Source of the DNA: Trissonchulus latispiculum
Taxonomy: Eukaryota > Nematoda > Enoplea > Enoplida > Ironidae
NCBI GenBank assembly: GCA_030248195.1
Contig: JASAND010004248.1
Location: forward strand, 62,001-126,000
Direction: 5' to 3'
DNA length: 64,000 nucleotides
Positions 1 to 11,137 of this stretch are shown here, piece by piece (positions within the stretch are counted from its first letter, which is position 1; the number at the start of each line of letters is the position of its first letter). Both the position numbers and the translations under genes were made by a program. The notes under the pieces were generated by a model. The model ran no database searches and had not been told where the DNA came from. It worked only from the letters and a program-made list of their open reading frames with translations.

Positions 1-127
1 GTGACCTTTGAAGCACACTCAATAATTTACCGCTTTTGGAACTAATTACATAATGCTAGCACCAACATTTAACATGAATTGTACAGTATACAACAATCAT
101 GATTCCTGTCTTCAAAAGGCTCCAGCC

Positions 128-1447
128 TTAAACATAAGCGCTTCCAAAAACAGCCGGATCTTGTGGAGGCAGAATTTTCTTCGGTCTCTTGTGTCCTTTA
201 AATCTTTGGTTCATTCGAAAGGGTAGAGATCTGTACTTTGGCACTGAGGGAGGCGTAGCCATCCCCGTGATAAATGTAACATGTTCCCCTGGCTTAGGGA
301 TGTAACCTAAAGTCAGCAATTCATCGGTACTGGTAGTCTTATCATCCTTTTCCAGCATTCGCTCCGAGATAGTGGGAATACTTCCTGAGGCTTCGGAATC
401 TCTATGCTCACCCGGCTTCAGCCGATGGCCCCTAAAACGGAGCCAGAGTGCGTAGGTGATCTCGTTGCACATGACGGTGCCGGCATGTGACGCGATCATC
501 TTCAGCACAAACACTCCGTCCGGGCGGAGATAGTGATGTACAAATTTCCGAACATTTTTATTTTTAGACAGCCGATCCGGCGACTCGTCGGAGAGTTCCA
601 GATGGCGAGTGATGAAACCGACTCGAATGTTGGGAAAGGCGACGGCAAAGATCCACTGAACCATGCTGAGTACATCGATGATGGCCAGAAACAGGAACCA
701 CATCCAAAGCCAGATAAAGATCTTCTCTGTGAACATGTTGATCACCAGTACACACTGAACAGTATGGCGATGCATGTTTCCCAGCACGCGGATCTCAAAA
801 TCGCACAGGGTGACTCGGGGGAATTTCCCCGAGTCTTGCCACTCCCTACCCTTCAGCATGTCCAGGAGAACGTGGGCACCGAAAAAGGGATATCTGTCCG
901 TTTCCAGGAACCGGTTCAACAGTACAAACTGACCGATCACGTTCAGAACGTAGAGGAGTTTGGTGAAAATGTAGACCATTGTCACATAGGCACCGTAGTA
1001 TTTCCCTATCTTAATGCAGGCCCATAGATAGATGGATCTGCTTTTGCTTCCGAAATCCCGCTGATGCTGCAGAGCGTCGTCGATATGTCGAGATAGGATA
1101 TTGATTGATCGAGATCGGTTATCGGGCTCAATGTTGTGTTCATCACAGGCCATCTGGAGAATGCCATGAACGTTTATTCCTAGAAATATACATTTCGCAT
1201 ATAATTACTGCAATATCGGACTGAAACATGTAATTTCATTAACAAATATTGACTTGCAACGAAGTCTCACTAACATGTTAGCTCCATATCTTAAAAACAT
1301 ACAAACAACTTTATTTAAGGCTAAACATTGTATCACTAAATACAGTTCCGGCTTTCAGTGCTTTTTCGGCAAGTACATTAAAGCCATTAATGTGACGGCA
1401 ACACTGCCCACTAACTATAATATATTTTTAAACCTGAAAATTAAAAA

Positions 1448-1529
<82 letters not shown>

Positions 1530-2427
1530 CATCATTAAATGCAACAGATTGTAGTGATTGTAGTGTCAGTACTTCGTCGAAACGGGTGTGTAGGTACGCT
1601 CACTCGCTGCCTACTTCAACCTTTAGAACACATTCATAGCGTGTAAGCCAATTTGCGGGGGGGGGGGCGTTAGCGAACAGAGCATCGCTTTTGCTTTGAT
1701 AACATAGAGTGTTCATAGTGGTACACTCTTGTATTATGTACTCTTGCTAATGTACAAATTTCATTATTACTAATCTACCGGGTCACAGTCTTGGCTTAAA
1801 TTTGAAAAGCCACTTTTGCACTTTTGTTTCTGTAGCACAGCTTATCAAACAGAAGAGATAAGGGATTTAAGAGGTGGAGGTTTGACCTCAGCAGACCCCC
1901 TTCGCAAGCCAGTTCACCTTATTTTTGGGACCGAGTTAGTGCAAATAACGAAGAAATCTTACCCCCCCCCCCCCCCCTGAAACCCGCCTGCACATGTCTG
2001 CTCATCAGCATTCAATTTTAGTTTTACACGATGTCGTCATCGATTTACCTGATTGTGTGCTGAGTAGTCGCCAGCATAGAGCAGGAAAGTAGAACATAAA
2101 TGCCTGAATTGCCAGAATGAAGGGAACCCACTGATAATAGCCTATTTCTCTTCGCTCTCGTTGGGGGACTTTCATGGGTATCAGATCGTCAAAGGGGACC
2201 CAGTAGGTATTCTGAATCCAACAGTAGTTTTCTGTATACTGTTCCATTGCTTTGGTGAACTGGGCCGGTACCCAGCACTCGATTGGATGGCCTACGTACT
2301 GCTTGGCGCTAACCAGAACCGCAAAAATGATGATTTTGGTTGGAGTATAGTAGTAGTTCATTCTGTCGATGAAATCATCGTCAATCCGAGGCTCGATGTT
2401 TTTGAGGGCGGCAGTGAGGAAATGCAT
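128..2427 (-). CDS. Innexin gap-junction channel subunit (two exons)
   Basis: Two exons, 2,427-2,049 and 1,179-128, join to a 476-codon reading frame. The donor at 2,048 (CAG|GTAAAT) and the acceptor at 1,180 (TTTCTAG|GA) share a glycine codon and restore the conserved loop [14 protein letters not shown], which supports the intron. Innexins are four-pass membrane proteins forming gap junctions or hemichannels. Visible hallmarks: a short cytoplasmic N-terminus ([15 protein letters not shown]), TM1, a first extracellular loop with two cysteines (PIECWVP and ENYCWIQ), the family signature YYQWVP before TM2, then [16 protein letters not shown] and [12 protein letters not shown] supplying the second cysteine pair, followed by TM4 and a basic tail. 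The length is normal for the family. I chose the Met at 2,427 because it gives a typical N-terminus of about 25 residues. The frame stays open upstream to a good acceptor at 2,559 (TTTCAG|CATACGG), so a 5' exon or N-terminal extension beyond the visible exons is likely. Confidence 0.93.
1451..1534. repeat. (ATT)n microsatellite in the innexin intron
   Basis: About 28 units of ATT/TTA lie inside the 869-bp innexin intron (1,180-2,048). The intron also contains G and C homopolymers near 1,655 and 1,963. An open frame of poly-Ile/Tyr across the tract is only a product of the repeat. Confidence 0.95.
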
Positions 2428-2558
2428 GTTGAAGATGGGATTTAGGAAAAAGTGGCCTCCGCTCAGGAACCCACCACCAAAGGAACCAAATTTGCTGTCA
2501 GCGAAACCACGTACCTTATGCGGGTAAATGGGAACCCAGGCCACAGGTTTGCCGTATG

Positions 2559-3518
2559 CTGAAACAAACAATATAAACAATACTAATTCAATATATACAA
2601 ACGCATGGGTCTTTGAAACTTATTGTGATATTCCTCGCTTCAGTAGTAAATTGCGATAGTAATAAATCATGGAATAATAATGATAAAATTTATGATTTCA
2701 TGGTGTTGTGATGCATCACAAACGTTGTCCAAATTTTCTTTTCTGGGCCATAATTTAGGTAGCAATATAATCCAATATCGCTAACTATGCCTGAAAAAGC
2801 ATTTGAGTATATAAGATTTTGTTGTATCTGTAGATGGTACGACCATCCTATTTTAGCCTTTCAAAAAAATAAAGTATTAAAAACAATTCAGAAAGCTAAA
2901 AGACCCCGAAAGAACTAATGTGCAAGGAAAGGCTAAAAAACCCAATCAATGGCAGCTGCCATTCTTGTAAACTATTTTAACATTATATATGTCAACAAAA
3001 GTGTAAGCCATAACCAAAACAAAAGCTTTCATAGAAACGTTGAGGGCAAACTCAGCTACAGTAGGTTCTTAACCCGCCCTCATTTAACAAAACCTATTCC
3101 TTTTATGAGAGCAAAAACTTTTACAGAGTAGTGTTTTGTTGGGACACAAATGTCTACGTCTTGTTCTCATTAGGTAAAAGTTTAAAGAGAAAAACTGTTG
3201 TAAACCAATTATTGAAGTTACGGAAATATTTATCAATGAGTGAAAATCTAGTTGTCCACAAAACAACAAACTATGAAAACTTATCGAAATCACGTCAACG
3301 CCAGCGTAAAAACTTTCTTTCTACGATTTCAATTTTAAATCCGTGAAAATTTTAGTCTAGGTCAACAACGTATATATTTATATGATGGTCTAATCAATAA
3401 ATGGTCGATTTTATTTATTCAAATTTTCGAGGCTGGAGATGCATAACCACACTTTGAAATTTTGAAATTTTAATTCTAATTTTAATTCGAATTAAGATTT
3501 AAGCTAACCCCTCACTGT
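2559..3518. other. AT-rich upstream flank of innexin, nothing recognised
   Basis: This stretch begins at the acceptor upstream of the innexin exon. It contains no recognisable exon, repeat family or RNA gene. A missing 5' exon of the innexin could lie here or farther upstream, but I could not identify one. Confidence 0.5.
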
Positions 3519-3876
3519 ACTATACAGGCCCATGTTCCAGGTATGAATCTGTTTTTCTTAACTATAGTTACCAAGACTAATTAAGTTGAACAAAAGCAAG
3601 GAAAGGAGACTGTCAACCGATGCTACCATAAAAATAAACACTTACTTTTAGTGCGGTAACCTTTTGGCATCAATTACACCTGCACCTGCATATGCGCAAA
3701 AATTATCTGGCAGTGTGCAAGCAATCAGAAATAGCTCTGTTTGTGTGGTGATGCAAGTAAACTCCCCAGTTTTAGTGCAATTGAAAGTAGAGAGATAAAT
3801 TTTATTTTTCACAGAACAAGTCATTAAAACCCTGGGCAAAACGACCAGTGAGCTTTTTGGCGCCTAGTTGCGGGAG

Positions 3877-3884
3877 TATAAAAG
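3877..3884 (+). promoter_or_regulatory. TATA box upstream of a small ORF (left arm)
   Basis: TATAAAAG in a GC-rich context (GGGAGTATAAAAGCGAGAC) lies 45 bp upstream of an ATG at 3,922. The same TATA box is preserved in the right arm at 63,640-63,633 on the opposite strand. The spacing fits a TATA-type core promoter with a very short leader. No transcript evidence is available. Confidence 0.4.
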
Positions 3885-3921
3885 CGAGACACTCAGGCTG
3901 GCAAAGGCAGGGGCGCTGAAA

Positions 3922-3999
3922 ATGTCTGCAAAGATTAATCGGGCTATCTTCTGGTGTGCGAGGAAAAACGGTTACGTCAATCACACACGCTGGCGCTAG
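3922..3999 (+). CDS. Hypothetical small ORF, 25 codons, stop-truncated copy
   Basis: The ORF begins MSAKINRAIFWCARKNGYVN and ends at a TAG after 25 codons. In the right-arm copy the matching codon is TGG and the frame runs to 39 codons, so one arm gained or lost a stop. It may be a first exon, since the frame continues into a possible splice region, or a chance ORF behind a TATA box. I recognise no family. Confidence 0.22.
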   Translation: MSAKINRAIFWCARKNGYVNHTRWR

Positions 4000-4397
4000 A
4001 GCCACCAAAAACCACACATTTCACAGGCCTCGATGTCCTAAGCGAATTTTTTTGGAACCGAAAGCTGACAATGAGTTAAAAGTTGTCGCAGTTTCAGGAT
4101 TGAGTAAGCAAAAGTCGATGAATTGAGGGCTCGGGAGGTGCTATCTTGAATAGTTGATGACGTTTCGAGGACTTGTGGCTCTCCAGTGTTTACCCAATGT
4201 GTCAATTAATGACTCGTCCAATCTCAATAGTGTTACACTCAGCTGGGGAAACTAAAGGAATGCCTTAAACTCTTCCATCATTTCCAACACAAAGCTCGAA
4301 TGATTGCTTCCAAAATGCTTATTGTTAACCTTATCTAAATGGGACGATGAAATGTCAGAATTGAAAGCAAACTGCAGCAATTATTAAATTCTTGCAG

Positions 4398-4598
4398 GTT
4401 TTAGAGGGCTGTTTACTGAGAGCACTTTCGCGAATAAGAATACCATTTGAGCGGCTAATTGGAAGAGAACTGGAAGTTGCCTTTGACTACAGAAAAGTTC
4501 AGAACAAAATCGCCATTAAGGTTACCATTTCGCAAAAAGGAACCAAACTATTAAGATTGGAACAAAAACTCATTTCATGTTTTATTGAAACTAACTAA
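4398..4598 (+). other. Possible terminal coding exon (left arm), unrecognised
   Basis: After the acceptor AAATTCTTGCAG the frame reads VLEGCLLRALSRIRIPFERL and continues to ISCFIETN and a stop. The right-arm copy (about 63,134-62,930, minus) keeps the acceptor and both ends of the frame, but carries a compensating +1/-1 pair that changes about 13 residues in the middle. The substitutions show no synonymous bias, so coding status is doubtful. It could be the 3' exon of the TATA-driven transcript. Confidence 0.2.
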
Positions 4599-4823
4599 GA
4601 CTGTGAAGTACGGGGAAGCAATTTAAATATTTCAACCCGGCGCTTGAAAATGTTAGTTAATTCTGCCAAAGTAAATTCGTAGTTGATTTGCAGTTTTGAG
4701 TTTTTTAGAATTTGCGGCATAAAGCACAGTTGAGTCAGCTCTGAAGAGCCGACAATAATGACTTAACACATTTGGATATCAGTGCTGGTATATTACTTAC
4801 AGACAACTTAAACAGACACTTAC

Positions 4824-5142
4824 TTCGCTGTACAGGTCGAGAGTGTTCAGAGGGTACTTGGGTGGGTTTGTAGCCGTACAATCGTGCAACGGCTGGACTA
4901 AAGGATATAGTTTTAGGAATTAAATGAGGTCGTTTTTTGGCTTTTGCTGGGTCTTGGAACCAATAGGAGTAGCTTCGACGTCTTTCTGAGGCTAAGCTTT
5001 TCCTTCGTTCTTCGCCCTCTGTGTTGTCGTCGTGTTCTGGTTCTGTTTCTTCCTCTTCAACTTTGGATCGAATAGATATATCCCGTTCAGATCCCAAGAA
5101 ATCGTTGATCAGTGAATTTAAACCAGCAAAAAAGCTGCTCAT
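4824..5142 (-). CDS. Coding exon B (left copy) of an unrecognised gene, under constraint
   Basis: This is a first or only-initial coding exon. An ATG at 5,142 directly follows an in-frame TAG, and the exon ends at a consensus donor (CGAA|GTAAGTG). It encodes about 106 residues: MSSFFAGLNSLINDFLGSER, an acidic stretch (KVEEEETEPE), a basic stretch (ERRRSYSYWFQ), then KKRPHLIPKTISFSPAVARL and YGYKPTQVP. I recognise no domain. Against the right-arm copy there are 15 nucleotide differences over 319 bp, and only one (His/Leu in the acidic stretch) changes the protein. That pattern argues strongly for a real protein under purifying selection. Downstream exons are not identified in either arm. Confidence 0.72.
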
Positions 5143-6069
5143 CTAAACGTTCTTCGCAGACGTGTCCGGGTAGAGTAAAGAGATTAATATTACGTTACTT
5201 AAGGTAGCGGTGAAGGCAAGTCACAGCGAAAAACAAAATCGAAGAGAAGAAGTGGGAAAGAAAATATTTCTAGCGCTTTACTTCCCAAGGAAATTAGAAG
5301 AAGGGCTGCGGGTGTTTTAGGGGAAGCTTTATTGAGGAAAAATGGCGACACGGCCTGCTAGGTTTAATCTTTCAAAATTCTTTATTTTGCACAACACGAG
5401 CAAAACAATATATATTGTTACTGCTATTTGGCAGTTGACAAAAGCCTATAAAGAAAGGTTGAAGACTGGTACGCAAGGACATTTTGTCTCCCTTTAAAAA
5501 ATTATGAAAAAGCCGATTTGGTCGATTCTCAGAAAGTGACAGTTAAGACAGAAGTACAGCTGTTTCAGGTGCGATTATGAGAGATAGATAAGAACAATTG
5601 GTTGACAGCTAACAAGTTTCAAAATTTCTAAGAAAAAGGTTTAATTTTTGCCAAAAATTCCCAGTCAGTCTGTGCTAAGTTCGAGGCAATACTGCCACCA
5701 AAGTCAAGGCTGGGGACCTTGACAGAAATTTTTTCCAAAGACCAAACAATGAGGAAAAGGATACACCTTAAAAGCTGAGTTTGCTTCACACGAAGCAGAC
5801 TTTTGAGTTGAACAAGGACAAATCAGACTATTTCCTTACTTCATACCCCTAAACACTCACTCTTATTTTGGTATGAATGTATTTTCGCAGCTTTAAGATC
5901 AAGCTATGAGTAATCTATGTAATCAAGTGGTAAGCTTAAAACCGTGATGAACTAACATTGTGCAAAATTCTGTGGGTTTCACCGAGTCTGATTCGTTCAA
6001 GTCAGCGATTGGACAGGCTGTTAATAATCGTACCAACTTAAATAAATTATCAGTTACCGCAGGCCTTAC
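5143..6069. other. Intergenic or intronic DNA between exons A and B (left arm)
   Basis: Moderately AT-rich sequence, collinear with 40,881-42,066 apart from a 252-bp MITE in the right arm. It would hold the promoter and 5' leader of exon B if B is a first exon. No other feature is seen. Confidence 0.5.
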
Positions 6070-6222
6070 CTCCAACCGGGGCAAGAGGATTTAGAGATCT
6101 GGGTCGATATCCTTCACTGAAAGATGATATGAAGTCTGAGGCAGTCGATGATTTCTTGGGAGGAGCTTCCTGGAACGAACTCTTCCGCCTTCCTCCGCCT
6201 CTCATGGAACGATCAGCAGAGT
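6070..6222 (-). CDS. Internal exon A (left copy), unrecognised gene
   Basis: A 153-bp symmetric exon is bounded by a pyrimidine-rich acceptor (TTGCTCTTTAG|AC) and a donor (TTGGAG|GTAAGG). It encodes ADRSMRGGGRRKSSFQEAPP followed by KKSSTASDFISSFSEGYRPR and SLNPLAPVG. It lies 0.9 kb upstream of exon B on the same strand, but joining A directly to B would break B's frame, so they are either separate transcripts or have intervening exons. Between arms, four of five changes alter the protein, so constraint is weak. The basic, Ser-rich composition gives no family. Confidence 0.5.
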
Positions 6223-6714
6223 CTAAAGAGCAAAAGAATAATGGCAAATAGAAGATTAACAAGACAAAGTTATCAAGACAGTAAACAAGACAGAATTGGC
6301 ATAAAGCTTCTGACATTTTAGGTTTTATTGGATAAGCAAAATGAATTGATGCTCATAAAATATGAAGCTCAGCTAAGGTCAGGAGTCATTGCACCGGTCA
6401 TGGAACCGGGTCATCGTGTCAGTTGGGTCACTTTTTGGGGCGAGTGGGGTTCACTGGGATCAACAGCGCTTCGACTGACCCGGTTCTGTCCCTGTTACCA
6501 AAAGATTTGAAAACTTTTGCTTTTATGTTTGTCAAGTAATAAACAATGTTGTCTATAAGGAGACAACACAATACTCATTACGCTTCTTTGTACATAAATC
6601 ATGCCATGACCAACGCGTTACAGAAGAAGCACGTCAGAAACAGCTTCAAAATTGACAACATTTTGAAAGATTTTCTGTATTGAAAAAGCGGATCACCGAG
6701 TTGTCGGGTCACCG

Positions 6715-7963
6715 GGGCCAATTTCATAAAAAATCTTGCAACATGAACTTGCACTTGAGCTTGCACTTGCACTTGAACTGCAATTTCAAGTTGTCAGGTT
6801 TCATAAAACTTTTCCTGCTACTTGTGGAAATTAGCTAAGCAAGTTGCAAGACTTGACAACTTGTAAACACAAGTGCAAGTGCAAGTTGGCAAGTAGCTGA
6901 TCTAAAAAAATTAACCAAAAATATTTGAAAAATCAAATAGATTACAAAAATTAAAGAAATTGTTTGAAATTCACACTGTGTTGCGACAATAATCCAAAGA
7001 GTATTGTCATAAAATTTTTCCAAAAAATATTAAAAATAAAATAAGTTATAGCAATTTTTGTGCCATTTGTTCAGTGAAAATTCACTCAACCACTTACACC
7101 GCGGGCCAATTTCATAAAAAGTTGCGGATTTGCAAGTGCGAGTGTGCTAGTACTCGCACTTGAAACGCAAGTGCGGATTACAAGTGTTGAATAAATCTTT
7201 TCCGCAAACTTGCGGAAATTAGCTAAGCAAGTAGCGGAACTTGACCCACTTGCAACGCAAGTGCGAGTACTCGCGTTGCAAGTGCGAGTAGAAGGAAAAT
7301 TTACCATAATTCTTCAAAAATTCATAACTCTTTCACCGTTGCATGAAATTTACTGAAATTTTTACAAAATGTTCAAAACATTTCAAAACAATTAATTCCT
7401 AAATTTTATTAAAAACAAACGAAAATTGCGAAAGATATTTCAATTTTTTGAAAATCGTCTAGTAAAAATCTACTAGACGACTTTACTCGCACTTGCAAGT
7501 TGCAACTGAGTGTTCCAGTGAGTTTTATGAAACACTTACTTGCTGCTTGTGTAGAAGCGGACTTGCAACTTGCATCGAACTTGACTTGCAGTTCAAGTGC
7601 AAGTGCGGATTCCGCACTTGACACTTTATGAAACACTTGCAGCTTGCAATTCCGCAACTCGCAGTTGCGAGTTGCGGAATCCGCAACTTGCAAACTTTTA
7701 TGAAATTGGCCCCGCAAGTGCAAGTTGCAAGTGCAAGTTGCAAGTGCAAGTTGCAAGTGCATGTATTGACGATCTTTATGAAAGAGATTCTGGCCGCAAG
7801 TGTTAGCGTACAACTTGCAACTTGCGGACTTGCAGTTTGCAGTTCAAGTGCAAGTCCGCAAGTTCCACTTGAGGGTTTGTGAAACACTTTTCTTGCAACT
7901 TGCACATGCAAGTTGCAACTTGCATATGCAAGCTGCCAGTTTCAAGTTTTATGAAACTGGCCC
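6715..7963. mobile_element. GGGCC-end TIR element, older copy shared by both arms (left)
   Basis: The ends are GGGCCAATTTCATAAAA and its inverted partner TTTTATGAAACTGGCCC, flanked by CCG on both sides (6,712-6,714 and 7,964-7,966), a 3-bp target duplication. The interior is built from head-to-head runs of the words CTTGCAA, CTTGCAC and CTTGAAC, so it can fold on itself repeatedly. No transposase is present. A second copy of the family (7,103-7,712) is nested inside it. The ortholog in the right arm is 39,626-40,235. Confidence 0.85.
7103..7712. mobile_element. GGGCC-end TIR element nested in the older copy (left arm only)
   Basis: A 610-bp insertion with the same ends (GGGCCAATTTCATAAAA), flanked by CGC on both sides (7,100-7,102 and 7,713-7,715). 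The right arm has the empty site with a single GCG at 39,848-39,850. The interior has CTTGC-type words in both orientations plus a 200-bp AT-rich core. Confidence 0.88.
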
Positions 7964-8123
7964 CCGGGTCACTGGGTAAAACATATGTGACCCAGTTCCA
8001 TCACTGAACAGCACCGGCCTTTTTCAGTAAGGTAGATTTTGAAGGCTGCGCTCGGATCAGTAATCAGAATTTTGCAAGATGAGTGTTGAGCGCAACGTGG
8101 TTCCTCCAGAAGTTTCCTTCAAG

Positions 8124-8359
8124 CACCAATAATCACGGAGGGCAGCAGTGATTACCTCATTTATAAGGTTAGAACAAAGGTTGGATTAGACATTAGTGCA
8201 GTCACAAAGCAAGCTGCAAAGCAGAGCTCATCAGCAACCAATGCCGCTGTCTTGACAAAACAAAAGTTTGAGACCTCGTTTAATCCTGACAAGAAGTTTT
8301 CCCGAAGCTATAAAAACCTCTCTTATTCATCAGTGCCCAAAAATGTTGTGTTTATATAG
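8124..8359 (+). other. Possible exon C (left), unrecognised
   Basis: An open stretch follows the acceptor-like TTTCCTTCAAG and reads PIITEGSSDYLIYKVRTKVG and then SAVTKQAAKQSSSATNAAVL before a stop. The right-arm copy (35,393-35,583, minus) has the better acceptor TTCCTTCCAG, one frame-shifting base near the end and few other changes. It could be an exon of a duplicated gene. Too few substitutions separate the copies to judge coding constraint. Confidence 0.25.
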
Positions 8360-11133
8360 ATTTAAGCACGCTATAACAAAATCTGGCGACTTAAAATTTG
8401 TAAACGTTGTGACTTCTGTTTCTTTAGTTAGTTTTTGGGCAGACAAATGTGGCGACGTCCGACCTTGGTTCAAACGAATAAGAAAAGTTTCATTGAAGTC
8501 TTGAGGCTAGTTTAAAAAATTTGCGGAAACTCAATTTTGTAGCTGAGAAATTACTATTTCGTTGAACGAATATAGCTCAGATTTTCGGAACTTAAGTTTG
8601 TAAAGGAAAACTCTGTTTTAAAGTTGTACACAAAGATTGACTGCACGAAAAGCGGAGTGATTCTGATAGAAACAAATTTGTCGAGATACCAAAAAGATAA
8701 CTTATCATTCCGAATGAAACTTTTATAACAAGTAAGTTAGTTGCTTTCTGGTAACATTCTCGCCAGAATTTATGACTAGTCTCCAAAATTAGCCAACGCC
8801 ACATAATCAGTTATGAATGAACAGCCATTCGTGTTTGCTGTTATGCATTTCTCAGTGAAAGTTTTAATTTAGTATCAGACTCGACCGGTCATGGCAGATT
8901 CCCTTTGCAATTACCCAGCAATGCTACTGAATGTCATTAGTAAATGCTCCAGCATGCGCAAATGAAAAAATATTTCTGATAAGTAACTTCTGTATGTCTC
9001 TTCGGTTAAATAATTGTTCTGTGCTTGTCACGGGAGCCGTTGGGTGCATTTGCACAAACCGATCAAATCTCGGACCACCTTATCCTAATAGCCCTCTTTA
9101 GGGCTACTAGCCTGAGGACGTCCATAAGAAATCATTGGTGAAATCCCAAAATGCAATCCAAAATTTAACCCAAAAAGCCCAATCATCTAACCTTAGAGAT
9201 GAAACGTCGCCCGACGAACATGTAAACCAGTGGTCACCTTTGCTCTGACAATTGACATCTACACGCATACAGTGAAGAACGCAACAATTTGCATAAAACT
9301 AAACCTTCGTTCGAATACAAATAGGACTGACTTACCACCGAACAATCATAAGGAGTAAACTGAGAAACTTTGCAGCTACACAGATATTAAGAGAAAGAGG
9401 TTGTCCATTAGGCTTCTTAATTATCAGACAAACACCAACCAAAAGGTGACAAAGTTTAACTTATAATTTGGCAGCTGCTAATGTAGGCCAGTCGGTTTGG
9501 AAAATTCGAATTTCTTCAGGGAGGTGAATAATTGCCCAGCAATAGGGTGGACGTTTTTATCAGTTTGAGAAGTCAACAAATGCTGCAACTGTGGTAACAG
9601 CAGCGTGTGAAAAGATTAACTGGAGAATTTAATCTTGAAGTTGCCCGAAATGTCTAGCACATACGACGATAGGTTTCGTTGGTAATCAAGTTAAGGAACT
9701 CACATCAACTAATTCCAGAACGAAACTTTCCAGATAGAGTGGTTGTGCACTATTTGCACCACTTTTTTTAAAATCATTAAATTTTTGTCTTTAACAATCT
9801 GAAGAAAATCCAAACAATATTTATATCAAACAATTCTATTAACCTGTTCCTTTCGGATTTCACTACGACTTCAGCAAGTTTCACAGTTATAATTAATTAA
9901 CAAAGGTGGCAATTAATTTTTATTCAATTTAGTTTAACTGATGGTGCAGTTTAGAGCCACTGTCCTAAATGTGAACCAGCCAGTGCAAAAGGTGAACCAC
10001 TCAAGTGAAATCAAAATATATTGTAAGTAATGTATTAGCACATAAATAAATATGTCACCCACCAAGATGATATCAAATATATTGATTATATAAAATATAA
10101 ATATCATAGCTTATTATAAATAACGTCGATATAAACAAAAAGTAAGGCAGTGTCACTGTTAGAGATTACGGGCTGCAGAAATGAGGCCGGTCATGAAAAA
10201 TGGGACTGGATTCTGGACCCGGAACTATTTGCTTTGGAAACCTTTTTTGATAAATCCCGTCAATTTAGAATTTTACAAGCAGCCCTTGTCAACCAGAAAA
10301 CTTGTGTTGTAATTGCCCATTCTTGCCACACAACACTACCAACACCACCATCACAAAAAACCTCCTCTCCAATTTGCATCCACAGCTTCTCCTCCCCCTC
10401 CCCAAATTTTACCTCCACAACCTGCTCTCCCAATTTCCCACTATAGCGTCCCTACAATTTTCCTGCGCAACCTCACCCCCTCCAATTATACACCAACCTA
10501 CGACTATGCGTACTTAGTATAAAACTAGTTCTAGCAGTGGACACACAGTTAGTCCTCTTGCCTGAATCCCTTGACACTTTAGTTGCGCTTGCAAAACCTC
10601 GTAACTTCAAAGCACTTTCACAAGAAAACCATTGTGATTGTACGCATATCCTTACACAGGTCATGGCCACGATATGTATTATATTGATGTTGCGTGCATC
10701 TCAGTTCAGGAGTTAGTGAACAATCCTTTCGAGGTGACAGTATTGATTCTTCTTCCTCCAGCGGAACGAATCCATGCCTGTGGATTGTGGAGCGTCTTAA
10801 TCTTCAGGTCTAGCATTATGTCGTAACAAAGAAATCAAAAGAGTACGGCATGGAAAGCGACGAGACGTAAAGAAAAGCGACAGCCGGATTAAATGGTATG
10901 AGGTGACTCACATGCTCGATAGCATAATTGAAGGACCGGAGACTTTCAAAACCGACATGACTGAGGATAAAACAAAGAAAAGCAATGCAATCAGTCATAT
11001 CCCGCTATGTTAGAATACATTTGTTACGCTGGTCAGGCGCCCCAGCAGCATGTGGAAGGTCAGTCACCAACTGCAACGATCAGAAAGACAATCTCCAACC
11101 AGAAGCGGATTCTTCTGCTCACCGTTGTCTTGG
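8360..11133. other. Left-arm unique DNA with decayed coding-like fragments
   Basis: Collinear with 32,878-35,392 in the right arm. It holds a Pro/Gln-rich open stretch at 10,150-10,520, beginning SLLEITGCRNEAGHEKWDWI, whose right-arm copy (33,825-33,480, minus) stays similar but shifts frame. A Lys/Arg-rich open stretch at about 10,826-11,010 reads HGKRRDVKKSDSRIKWYEV. These look like remains of one gene or an old transposon, but I could not assign a family or splice structure. The rest is AT-rich with nothing recognisable. Confidence 0.3.
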
Positions 11134-11137
11134 TTAA

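Noticed and set aside
533..1027. 164-codon plus-strand ORF over innexin exon 2
   Set aside because: It is antisense to the well-supported innexin coding exon and has no family resemblance.
1443..1538. Poly-Ile/Tyr open frame
   Set aside because: It is a translation of an (ATT)n microsatellite inside the innexin intron.
6328..6510. 60-residue ORF conserved between arms (also 40,440-40,622, minus), starting MDKQNELMLIKYEAQL
   Set aside because: It is nearly identical in both arms simply because the region is duplicated. No synonymous bias, splice sites or homology support coding.
6715..7963. Regular CTTGCAA/CTTGCAC words resembling a CRISPR-like array
   Set aside because: The words are 6-7 bp, occur in both orientations without spacers, and lie inside a TIR transposon in a eukaryote.
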